Positions 1 to 5,620 of a DNA stretch of 9,861 nucleotides are shown one piece after another (position 1 is the stretch's first letter; each line of letters opens with the position of its first letter). Position numbers and translations under genes: made by a program. Source of the stretch: Chloroflexota bacterium (GTDB lineage Bacteria; Chloroflexota; Limnocylindria; Limnocylindrales; CSP1-4). Where the stretch lies: assembly GCA_025935655.1 (NCBI GenBank), contig JAICUV010000115.1, forward strand, positions 1-9,861, in the 5' to 3' direction. Under the pieces are notes generated by a model. The model searched no databases, had not been told where the DNA came from, and worked only from the letters and a program-made list of their open reading frames with translations.

Positions 1-1328
1 AGATGGGCGAGTGGGCGCTCCCACCCGACGAGACCGTCGTGTTCACGAAGCTGCTCCACGACGCGGTGGCCGGGAAGCGGCCCGAGGCGCGCTGGCTGCG
101 CGGCGGGTTCTGGCGCAACTTCCAGGTCAAGTACCGCGAGATCAACGACCTCCACAAGCAGATGCTCCGGACGTCGCGCAAGGTCGCCGCGATGACCGAG
201 GGCCCGTCGCGCACCGCCGCGCTGGACCACCTCCACCGCGGTCAGTCGAACGACTGCTACTGGCACGGGCTGTTCGGCGGGATCTACATCTCGCACATGC
301 GCCTCGCCACGTACGAGCACCTCATCGCCGCGGAAGACGCCGCCGATCGCTCCCTCGGGACGGAGCGCGCAGCCGAGACGCGCGACCTGGACATGGACGG
401 GATCCCGGAGGTCTACCTCGCGGAGCCCGGCCAGGTCGTGACGGTCAAGCCGTCCGAGGGCGCCGGAATCGGGTCGTGGGACATCCGCGCCGCCTGGCAC
501 GCGATGGCCGCGGTGCTCCGCCGCAGGCCCGAGGCCTACCACGAGACGCTCCGCGCCCACGAGGCACGCGACCCCGACGCGCCGGCCCCCGCCGTCGAGG
601 GCGGGGCACCGGCCTCGATCCACGACCTCGTCATGGTCAAGGAGGAGGGCCTCTCACGCCGCCTGTTCTACGACGACCACGAGCGCCGGTCGGGCCTCAT
701 CCGCTTCCTGGCGCCGGACGTCACACCCGAGGCGCTGGCGCAGGCCGCCGAGCAGGAGCTGGGCGACTTCCGCGACGGCGCGTTCCGCGTCGACCATCTC
801 GCGGCGGGGCAGGTCTCGCTGTCGCGCGAGGGCACGGCGCTCGGGCAGCCGCTCACCGTGACGAAGACGGTCCGCCTCGGCGGGGATCGGCTGCACCCGG
901 AGCTCGTGATCGAGGTCGAGGTCCACCACCGGGGCGACGCGCCGATCGAGACCCGGCTCGGGATCGAGCTCTCGCTCCACCTCCTGGGCGGCGGGGGCAA
1001 CCCGTCGGCCTGGTACGACGTCGCCGGCGAGCGAACCGCGCACGACGGCACCGGGACCGCGCAGGGCGTCGACGCCATCGGCTACGGCAACGACTGGATC
1101 GGCGTCGGGGTGGCCGCCACGATGTCGCCGGCCGCGGACGCCTGGTGGAGCCCGATCGAGACGGTGTCGAACTCGGAGTCGGGCTTCGAGCGCGTGTACC
1201 AGGGCTCCGGGCTCGTGCTGTCCTGGCCGGTCACCCTCGCCCCCGGCACGTCGAGCCGGTTCGCCGTGCGCCAGGCCGTCACCATCGCTCGCGACCGCAC
1301 CGCGGCGGAGGCCGGCACCCCCGCGTGA
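1..1328 (+). CDS. GH57 4-alpha-glucanotransferase/alpha-amylase, C-terminal part (5' end outside window)
   Basis: This is the C-terminal 441 residues of a GH57 enzyme. The frame is open at the left edge, so the ATG at base 3 is taken as internal and the catalytic barrel lies upstream. What remains starts with the MGEWALP stretch that follows the GH57 barrel. Next comes a helical segment with the signature QSNDCYWHGLFGG (residues 81-93 from that Met), typical of the DUF1925 middle domain. From about residue 215 to the end there is a beta-rich DUF1926-like sandwich (LFYDDHERRSG, ETVSNSESGFERVYQG). Proteins with this order, such as Thermococcus litoralis glucanotransferase, move or cleave alpha-1,4-glucan chains, usually in the cytoplasm. 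The nucleophile and acid/base are not in view, so activity cannot be confirmed, and transferase cannot be separated from amylase. The next GH57 gene follows after 16 bp on the same strand, suggesting one transcription unit for alpha-glucan metabolism. Confidence 0.9.
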   Translation, partial: MGEWALPPDETVVFTKLLHDAVAGKRPEARWLRGGFWRNFQVKYREINDLHKQMLRTSRKVAAMTEGPSRTAALDHLHRGQSNDCYWHGLFGGIYISHMRLATYEHLIAAEDAADRSLGTERAAETRDLDMDGIPEVYLAEPGQVVTVKPSEGAGIGSWDIRAAWHAMAAVLRRRPEAYHETLRAHEARDPDAPAPAVEGGAPASIHDLVMVKEEGLSRRLFYDDHERRSGLIRFLAPDVTPEALAQAAEQELGDFRDGAFRVDHLAAGQVSLSREGTALGQPLTVTKTVRLGGDRLHPELVIEVEVHHRGDAPIETRLGIELSLHLLGGGGNPSAWYDVAGERTAHDGTGTAQGVDAIGYGNDWIGVGVAATMSPAADAWWSPIETVSNSESGFERVYQGSGLVLSWPVTLAPGTSSRFAVRQAVTIARDRTAAEAGTPA

Positions 1329-1332
1329 CCGC

Positions 1333-1338
1333 TACCCT
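1333..1338 (+). promoter_or_regulatory. Possible leaderless -10 element (TACCCT) for the second GH57 gene
   Basis: TACCCT fits the TANNNT pattern and ends exactly six bases before the ATG at 1345. No Shine-Dalgarno sequence lies in the 16-bp gap. TANNNT placed 6-8 bases before a start codon is the usual arrangement for leaderless transcripts in several high-GC phyla. No -35 element is evident in the GC-rich coding DNA upstream. The gene could instead be read only from the upstream GH57 transcript. Confidence 0.35.
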
Positions 1339-1344
1339 CTGGCG

Positions 1345-2778
1345 ATGACCCGCGGCCGGCTCGTCGTCCACGCCCACTTCTACCAGCCGTTCCGCGTCGA
1401 CCCGTTCACGGATCGCATCCCCGACGACCTCTCCGCCGCGCCGTTCCGCAACTGGAACGAGCGGATCACCGCCGAGTGCTATCGCCCGATCGCGGAGCTG
1501 GGGATCCCGGCCCGCATCTCGTGGAACCTGGGCGCGACGTTGACCGCGTATCTCGCCCGCGAGGCGCCGACGGTGCTGGCCGCGTTCGCCGAGCAGGATC
1601 GCGCCGGCGGCGGCACCGGGATCGCGCAGAGCTTCCACCACACGATCCTGCCGCTCGCCTCACTCGCGGACCGGCGCACGGAGATCACCTGGGGCCTGCG
1701 CGACTTCGCCTACCGGTTCGGGCGCGAGGCGACCGCGATGTGGCTGCCGGAGACGGGCGTCGACCTCGCCACGCTCCGGGTCGCCGCGGACGCCGGCATC
1801 AAGGCCGTCATCCTCGCGCCGTGGCAGGCCGACGTCTCGCACGTCGATCCTCGCCGCCCCTACCGAGTGGACGTCGGCGGCGGCCGCCACATCACCGCGA
1901 TGTTCTACGACGGCGACCTCTCGGGCGCCGTCTCGTTCGAGCCCGCGGCAACCGCCGATGCGGACCGCTTCGCCCGGGAGCGGGTGGCGCCCCGGCTCGC
2001 CGCTCCCCTCCCCGACGACGTCCCGCCGACGCTGGTCATCGCGACCGACGGTGAGCTGTACGGCCACCACCAGTCGTTCCGCGACCTGTTCCTCCAGCGT
2101 CTCGTGGCGCCCGAGGCCGACGCGGGCCGCACGTTCGACGTCGTCGGCCTCCAGGCGGCCATCGCCGACCAGGAGGGCCACCTCCACCCCGAGATCCGGA
2201 TCCGCGACCGCACCTCGTGGAGCTGTCACCACGGGCTCCTGCGCTGGACCGCCGAGTGCCCGGACGTGCCGGACGGCCGCTGGAAGGGCCCGCTGCGAGC
2301 GGCCCTCGAGCGCCTCGCCGGCGGCATCGACGTGGCGACCGAGGCGATCGCGCGCGACATCCCGGGCCTCGACGACCCGTGGGCGGCACGGGACCGATAC
2401 GTGGACGTCGTCATCGGCGCGCGGAGCGGCGACGCCTTCGCGGCCGACTGTCTCGGCTCGCGCTCGACGGCGGCTGATCGGTCCCGGCTGCTCGACCTCA
2501 TGGAGGCCCAGCGCTGGCGCCTCGGGATGTTCGCCTCGTGCGGCTGGTTCTGGGACGACCCGGTCCGCACCGAGACCCACCAGGTCCTCCGTGCAGCAGC
2601 CCGTGCCGTGCGACTCGTGGACGGCCTCGCCGGCTCGGGCCTGGAACGGCGCCTGGTCGAGGACCTCGCGACCCTCCGCTCGCCATCCACGGGCATGGAC
2701 GGGGCCGCGATCTACCGCAAGGCGCTCAGCGAGATCGGCCAGCCCCCGCCGCCCGAGCCGCACCCGACCGCCCGCTAG
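1345..2778 (+). CDS. GH57 family glycoside hydrolase, DUF3536-like, predicted alpha-glucan-active
   Basis: A complete 477-residue GH57 protein, predicted to hydrolyse or rearrange alpha-glucans. The GH57 motifs appear in order: HAHFYQPFR (residues 9-17, region 1), QSFHHTILPL (95-104), WLPE with nucleophile Glu136 (region 3), and ATDGELYGHH with candidate acid/base Asp235 (region 4). The C-terminal part contains MEAQRWRLGMFASCGWFWDD (386-405), the hallmark of the DUF3536 extension, and a Pro-rich tail. There is no signal peptide or membrane segment, so it is probably cytoplasmic. From memory, DUF3536 proteins are often much longer (about 800 residues), so this is a compact version; no frameshift is seen. 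The ATG at 1345 puts region 1 at the very N-terminus, as expected. No member with this extension is known to me to be characterised, so the exact substrate is open. It lies 16 bp after another GH57 gene, and its 3' end overlaps the convergent PucR-type gene. Confidence 0.9.
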   Translation: MTRGRLVVHAHFYQPFRVDPFTDRIPDDLSAAPFRNWNERITAECYRPIAELGIPARISWNLGATLTAYLAREAPTVLAAFAEQDRAGGGTGIAQSFHHTILPLASLADRRTEITWGLRDFAYRFGREATAMWLPETGVDLATLRVAADAGIKAVILAPWQADVSHVDPRRPYRVDVGGGRHITAMFYDGDLSGAVSFEPAATADADRFARERVAPRLAAPLPDDVPPTLVIATDGELYGHHQSFRDLFLQRLVAPEADAGRTFDVVGLQAAIADQEGHLHPEIRIRDRTSWSCHHGLLRWTAECPDVPDGRWKGPLRAALERLAGGIDVATEAIARDIPGLDDPWAARDRYVDVVIGARSGDAFAADCLGSRSTAADRSRLLDLMEAQRWRLGMFASCGWFWDDPVRTETHQVLRAAARAVRLVDGLAGSGLERRLVEDLATLRSPSTGMDGAAIYRKALSEIGQPPPPEPHPTAR

Positions 2779-4105
2779 CCCGGCCCGACGCCGGGCCCCC
2801 CGGACCCGACGCCGGACCGCCGTCACCCAGCAGGCGTCGCGCGAACAGCGCCGTCGCGAGGCGCGCCCGGCGGGCCGCGTCCAGCCGACCGCCGAGCAGC
2901 CGCTCGATCCGCTCCAGCCGGTACGCGACGGTGCGCGGGGCGATCCCCAGCCGCCGGGCGGCGGCGCGGACGTTCTCGCGCTCGGCGAGATACGCCTCCA
3001 TCGTGTCCGCGAGCCCTGCGCCCCTCGGCGCCTCGAGCAGCAGCCCGAGCTCCTGCTCGACGGCGGCACGAAGGAGGTCCGGCTCGGCGAGCAGCGCCCG
3101 CTCCAGCGCGAGTGATGCCGACGGCACGAGCGTCGCGACCCGGCCGGCGCGCCTCGCGACCGCGAGCGCCGCCGTCGCCTCGCGGACGGCAGCGGCGGTC
3201 CCGAGGAGCCCGCTCGCGGGCGTCGTCGTCGCGATCCAGCCGTCGCCGAGCGCGGCGAGCGATCCCGCGAGGTCGGCCGCGCGGCGCGAGGACGGGGCGA
3301 GCACGACCAGGCGGCCCGCCGACGCGGCGACGACCGGGCCCGGCAGGGGCCCGCCGAGCGACCGCGGATCCCCGACCGGGGACGTCAGGCCGGTGGCGAG
3401 CCCGCGCGCGACGGCCGCCACGGCCGGGTCCCCGTCCTGCAGGTCCCGTCCGGCGTCCGCGACCACGACGGTGAGTGGCCGGTCCAGCGGGATCGCGAGC
3501 TCGCCGGCCCGCCGCGCCAGCCGCGCGCGGCCCACTTCGTCGCCATCCGGCAGGTCGAGGATCGCGTCCAGGAGCTCACGCAGCGCGGACGCTGACCGGG
3601 TCGCGATCTCCCGCTCCGCGGCCGCGTGCCCGTCCGCGATCGCGGCAGCGGCCGCGTCTCCGGTGCGCAGCAGCGCGTCGCCGAGCGCGCGCAGCGCCTC
3701 GGGCCCGAGCGCCTGGCGAGCGGTGATCCGGTCCCAGGTCACCCAGCCCGCCGACAGGGCCCGGTCGAGGACGGGCTGGAGTGGCCGCCCGGCGCGGGCC
3801 TCGGCCGCCGCACCGTCCCGCAGGGCGACGAGTGCGGCGGCATCCGGGACCGGGCCCCCACGGAGGCTCGCCAGGAGCCACTCGACCGCGGCCCGGGAGG
3901 CCGACTCCTCCGCCGGGTCCGGCCCGTCGCCGCGGCTGACGTCGCGGGCCACCTCGGCGACGAGGTCGTCGGTCGCGTCCCTGTCGGCGACGAGCGCGAC
4001 GAGGGCCAGGAGATACGGCGGTGCGGCACGTTCCTGCATGGTCTCGGCAGGATAACGCACCGCCTCTTGCCGTAACGCCCCCTTGTCCTGCTCGTCCTCG
4101 GCCAT
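2726..4105 (-). CDS. PucR-type (CdaR-like) HTH transcriptional regulator
   Basis: A 459-residue DNA-binding regulator. A C-terminal helix-turn-helix at about residues 365-408 (ENVRAAARRLGIAPRTVAYRLERIERLLGG) is the characteristic HTH_30 domain of the PucR/CdaR family. Residues about 209-330 (starting LTVVVADAG) fit the degenerate GGDEF-like central domain found in these regulators. The N-terminal 200 residues are Ala-rich and helical and probably hold the sensor; no ligand can be inferred. After the HTH comes a Gly/Ala/Ser/Arg-rich tail (429-459) with a short duplication, unusual because the HTH normally ends these proteins. The ATG at 4105 was chosen because GGAG lies four bases upstream. 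A GTG at 4144 lacks such a site and would leave only 26 bp before htpX; an internal ATG at 4039 would also be possible. PucR relatives respond to purines, glycerate or amino acids; the gene's position beside a GH57 gene does not prove control of glucan genes. Confidence 0.85.
   Translation of the reverse strand: MAEDEQDKGALRQEAVRYPAETMQERAAPPYLLALVALVADRDATDDLVAEVARDVSRGDGPDPAEESASRAAVEWLLASLRGGPVPDAAALVALRDGAAAEARAGRPLQPVLDRALSAGWVTWDRITARQALGPEALRALGDALLRTGDAAAAAIADGHAAAEREIATRSASALRELLDAILDLPDGDEVGRARLARRAGELAIPLDRPLTVVVADAGRDLQDGDPAVAAVARGLATGLTSPVGDPRSLGGPLPGPVVAASAGRLVVLAPSSRRAADLAGSLAALGDGWIATTTPASGLLGTAAAVREATAALAVARRAGRVATLVPSASLALERALLAEPDLLRAAVEQELGLLLEAPRGAGLADTMEAYLAERENVRAAARRLGIAPRTVAYRLERIERLLGGRLDAARRARLATALFARRLLGDGGPASGPGGPASGRASGRSGAARAAGAGRSR
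2778..2796 (+). terminator. GC-rich hairpin at the GH57/PucR convergent junction
   Basis: A perfect 7-bp stem, GCCCGGC/GCCGGGC, with the loop CCGAC begins on the last base of the GH57 stop codon. It is followed by five C residues rather than a T-tract, so it is not a canonical intrinsic terminator. The position directly after the stop fits a role in ending or protecting the GH57 transcript. It also lies inside the 3' coding end of the minus-strand gene. Confidence 0.4.
2784..2815. repeat. Two direct copies of an 11-bp repeat, 21 bp apart
   Basis: CCCGACGCCGG occurs at 2784-2794 and again at 2805-2815. The spacing is 21 bp, a multiple of three. On the minus strand it gives a seven-residue repeat in the low-complexity tail of the PucR-type protein (GGPASGP then GGPASG). 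It looks like a local tandem duplication in a disordered C-terminus and carries no known function. Confidence 0.6.
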
Positions 4106-4118
4106 GACACTCCAGTCA

Positions 4119-4132
4119 CGGGCAGTTGCCCG
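4119..4132. promoter_or_regulatory. Dyad between the divergent pucR-type and htpX genes, possible operator
   Basis: CGGGCA-GT-TGCCCG is a perfect 6+6 inverted repeat with a two-base centre. It lies in the 65-bp gap between the start codons at 4105 (minus) and 4171 (plus). A two-base loop is too tight for a good RNA hairpin, so a dimer-binding site in DNA is the more natural reading. It could serve the PucR-type protein or another factor. No convincing -35/-10 pair was found on either side. Confidence 0.35.
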
Positions 4133-4170
4133 CAGCCTCTCCACCGGGACCGCCCGGAGGCAGCAAGGAC

Positions 4171-5079
4171 ATGAACGGCTTCTCGAACACCCTGCGGACC
4201 TGGACCCTCATGGCCGCCCTCGGCGGCCTCCTCGTCGCCGTCGGCGGGCTCATCGGCGGCCAGACCGGCCTCGTGATGGCCTTCATCTTCGCCATCGCAC
4301 TCAACGGCTTCGTCTACTGGAAGAGCGACTCGCTCGCGCTCCGCGCGAACGGCGCCCGCGAGCTGGGCCCGGACGAGCAGCCTCGGCTGCGCTCGATCGT
4401 GGCGCTGCTCGCCGACCGTGCGGGCATCCCGATGCCGCGCGTCTACCTCGTGGAGCGGCCCGAGCCCAACGCCTTCGCGACCGGGCGGGACCCGAGGCAC
4501 GCGGCGATCGCCGTCACGACCGGCCTGCTGGAGGTCATGGACGAGCGTCAGCTCATCGGCGTCCTTGCCCACGAGCTGAGCCACGTGAAGAACCGGGACA
4601 CGCTCATCGGCACGATCGCCGCCACGATCGGTGGTGCGATCAGCTTCCTCGCCCAGATGGGCCAGTTCCAGCTCCTGTTCGGCGGCGGGGACGACGACGG
4701 CGGCAACCCGATCCTCGCGCTCGCGGCGATCATCCTGGCGCCCATCGCGGCGATGGTGATCCAGCTCGCGGTGTCACGAGGACGCGAGTACCTCGCCGAC
4801 TCGACCGGGGCGACGCTCACCGGCGATCCCGAGGGCCTCGCGCAGGCGCTCGAGACGCTCCGCGCCCAGCAGCAGCGCGGAGGGGGCCTGCTCGCACGGA
4901 TGCGAGGCGTGCCGATGGGCCGGCGCCAGCCCCGGACGCAGGCGAACCCGGCCTTCAGCCACCTGTGGATCGTCAGCCCGCTGTCCGGTTCGGACATGGC
5001 GCGGCTGTTCGCGACCCATCCGCCGCTCGAGGAACGGATCGCCCGGCTGCGCAGGATGCGCCTCCGGCGCGCGGCCTGA
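4171..5079 (+). CDS. htpX: HtpX family membrane zinc metalloprotease (M48B)
   Basis: A 302-residue integral membrane protease that degrades damaged or misfolded membrane proteins, working alongside FtsH in characterised bacteria. The zinc site is visible: HELSH (His134, Glu135, His138) plus the third ligand Glu206 in SRGREYLADSTGA. Two N-terminal hydrophobic segments (about 10-28 and 32-50) and two more after the HEXXH motif (about 145-169 and 180-203) match HtpX topology. PNAFATGR precedes the active site, and the C-terminal THPPLEERIARL is the usual HtpX ending. Length is normal for the family (about 280-300). The ATG at 4171 was chosen because GGAGG lies at 4156-4160 and AAGGA just before the start; an in-frame TTG at 4126 would overlap the dyad and lacks a site. 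It is divergent from the PucR-type gene and followed by hairpins, so it is probably a single-gene transcript. Nothing ties it to the glucan genes. Confidence 0.95.
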   Translation: MNGFSNTLRTWTLMAALGGLLVAVGGLIGGQTGLVMAFIFAIALNGFVYWKSDSLALRANGARELGPDEQPRLRSIVALLADRAGIPMPRVYLVERPEPNAFATGRDPRHAAIAVTTGLLEVMDERQLIGVLAHELSHVKNRDTLIGTIAATIGGAISFLAQMGQFQLLFGGGDDDGGNPILALAAIILAPIAAMVIQLAVSRGREYLADSTGATLTGDPEGLAQALETLRAQQQRGGGLLARMRGVPMGRRQPRTQANPAFSHLWIVSPLSGSDMARLFATHPPLEERIARLRRMRLRRAA

Positions 5080-5083
5080 GCGA

Positions 5084-5106
5084 GCCGCTCGCAGCGGCAG
5101 CTGTTT
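5084..5106 (+). terminator. Probable terminator of htpX
   Basis: Five bases after the htpX stop, GCCGCT and AGCGGC form a perfect 6-bp stem with the loop CGC, followed by AGCTGTTT. The T-tract is short, so termination may be inefficient, but the stem and its position fit an intrinsic terminator. Confidence 0.5.
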
Positions 5107-5111
5107 CATGG

Positions 5112-5143
5112 GGTGGGGTCCGCATGGCTCGGCGGGCCCCACC
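5112..5143 (+). other. Second hairpin downstream of htpX
   Basis: Bases 5112-5121 pair with 5134-5143 across a 12-base loop. The 10-bp stem is GGTGGGGTCC against GGGCCCCACC, where one pair is a U-G wobble only if the plus strand is transcribed. No T-run follows. It may back up the preceding terminator or protect the 3' end of the htpX message. Confidence 0.4.
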
Positions 5144-5368
5144 ACACCACCTCGAGCCTCACCCTGCTGCGCACGCTGCGCCGACCCGGGCACCCGACGA
5201 TCCGCCTCCGGCCATCCCGGGGGCGGGTCGACCACGTTCCGCGGGCGACCGGGGCCGGTACGCGACCTGGGCCGTTAAGCGCCGCAACCCCCGGAGCGAC
5301 CGGAGGCTGCGGAGAGAGCGCCGTTGGAGGGGGAGGGGTCCGGCGCCCGGCGGTATGCGAGGATGGGT
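5144..5368. other. Non-coding stretch between htpX and the small membrane protein gene
   Basis: No credible gene is seen here. The open frames crossing it are Pro/Arg/Gly-rich and match no family. No tRNA, RNase P, SRP or tmRNA signature was recognised. Some local pairing is possible around 5286-5314 (CCGCAACC with GGCTGCGG, one mismatch), which is expected by chance in DNA this GC-rich. A small RNA cannot be excluded. Confidence 0.4.
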
Positions 5369-5387
5369 GTCGCCGCAACCTGGCGAC
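5369..5387 (-). terminator. Hairpin just after the small membrane protein gene
   Basis: GTCGCC and GGCGAC form a perfect 6-bp stem with a 7-base loop. In the minus direction it starts six bases after the TGA of the 44-codon gene. There is no U-tract, so it is terminator-like by position only. Confidence 0.35.
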
Positions 5388-5393
5388 GGGCGA

Positions 5394-5528
5394 TCAGGTC
5401 AGGGCGACGGGGTAGGCCGGGCGATGCGGATCGTCCGACAGGTCGCGGGAGTCCACGCCGATCTCGTTCGCCAGGGTGGCGAAGGCCGCGAGGATGATCA
5501 TGCCGATCGCGATGATGAACAGTTCCAT
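5394..5528 (-). CDS. Small single-pass membrane protein (44 aa) with a GVDSRD motif
   Basis: A 44-residue protein. Residues 2-20 (ELFIIAIGMIILAAFATLA) form one clear hydrophobic helix. It is followed by a short polar tail with GVDSRD (24-29), DDP (32-34) and a Pro-rich end. The pattern of one helix then G-x-DSRD recalls short uncharacterised proteins in high-GC Chloroflexota and Actinobacteria, but that is from memory and no function is known. The sharp change from hydrophobic helix to acidic/basic tail, the hairpin after the stop and the divergent promoter with gntR all support a real gene. ATG 5528 was chosen because it places the helix at the N-terminus; upstream in-frame codons add a polar, poorly supported extension. 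No Shine-Dalgarno sequence precedes it. It may be controlled by the adjacent GntR protein. Confidence 0.7.
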   Translation of the reverse strand: MELFIIAIGMIILAAFATLANEIGVDSRDLSDDPHRPAYPVALT

Positions 5529-5529
5529 G

Positions 5530-5565
5530 GGGAGCGTCCCGAAGCTTCTCGGGGCTGCGCGCCCC
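5530..5565 (-). promoter_or_regulatory. Leader with three competing hairpins before the small membrane protein gene
   Basis: Three short inverted repeats overlap in the leader: GGGGC/GCCCC (5551-5565), CCCGA/TCGGG (5538-5553) and GGGA/TCCC (5530-5540). The outer two each share bases with the middle one, so alternative foldings are mutually exclusive. The last ends one base before the ATG. This resembles a switchable leader, but stems of four or five bp are common in GC-rich DNA. Confidence 0.25.
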
Positions 5566-5568
5566 GTG

Positions 5569-5583
5569 GTTGATATAGTCAAC
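5569..5583. promoter_or_regulatory. Operator-like dyad 1 in the small protein/gntR divergent region
   Basis: GTTGA-TATAG-TCAAC is a perfect 5+5 inverted repeat with a five-base centre. It overlaps the best -10 element for gntR, and the arm TCAACTA resembles the TAGTTGG arm of the second dyad. Autoregulation from such a site is common for GntR proteins. The AT-rich composition stands out from the surrounding DNA. Confidence 0.5.
5571..5579 (+). promoter_or_regulatory. Extended -10 promoter for gntR
   Basis: TGATATAGT matches the extended -10 form TG-N-TATAAT at all but one position. It would start transcription near 5586, giving a leader of about 33 bases. No good -35 lies 17 bases upstream, which extended -10 promoters can tolerate. 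On the minus strand the same bases include TATATC, a possible -10 for the small membrane protein gene. Confidence 0.45.
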
Positions 5584-5599
5584 TAGGCCAAGACGAACG

Positions 5600-5620
5600 A
5601 TAGTTGGACTAGTCCACTAT
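5600..5620. promoter_or_regulatory. Operator-like dyad 2 covering the gntR start codon
   Basis: A perfect 12-bp palindrome, TGGACTAGTCCA (5605-5616), sits inside outer arms ATAGT (5600-5604) and ACTAT (5616-5620). The outer arms have a centre shifted by half a base from the inner palindrome. The last two bases are the first two of the gntR ATG. Its TAGTTG half resembles the first dyad 31 bp upstream, so a regulator could bind both. No Shine-Dalgarno sequence is present in this stretch. Confidence 0.5.

Noticed and set aside
1660..3069. 469-codon minus-strand frame
   Set aside because: It runs antisense through the GH57 gene and out of frame through the PucR-type gene. No motif is seen.
2538..4055. 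505-codon plus-strand frame opposite the PucR-type gene
   Set aside because: Its Ser/Ala/Arg low-complexity translation is typical of antisense GC-rich DNA; the minus strand has a coherent regulator with a PucR HTH.
4106..4144. Upstream GTG start for the PucR-type regulator
   Set aside because: It has no ribosome-binding site, whereas the ATG at 4105 has GGAG four bases before it.
4126..4170. Upstream TTG start for htpX
   Set aside because: It would add 15 Pro/Gly-rich residues before the first membrane helix and overlaps the dyad. The ATG at 4171 has GGAGG upstream.
5106..5378. 90-codon minus-strand frame in the htpX downstream gap
   Set aside because: It is Pro/Arg-rich and low complexity, with no domain and no ribosome-binding site; its start and stop look accidental.
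4083..5573. 496-codon plus-strand frame overlapping htpX and the following gap
   Set aside because: It overlaps htpX in another frame and is Arg/Pro/Ala-rich without motifs. The HEXXH protease frame is clearly the real one.
5529..5582. 18-residue N-terminal extension of the small membrane protein
   Set aside because: It would place the start inside the divergent promoter and the first dyad and put a polar stretch before the helix. The ATG at 5528 is simpler.
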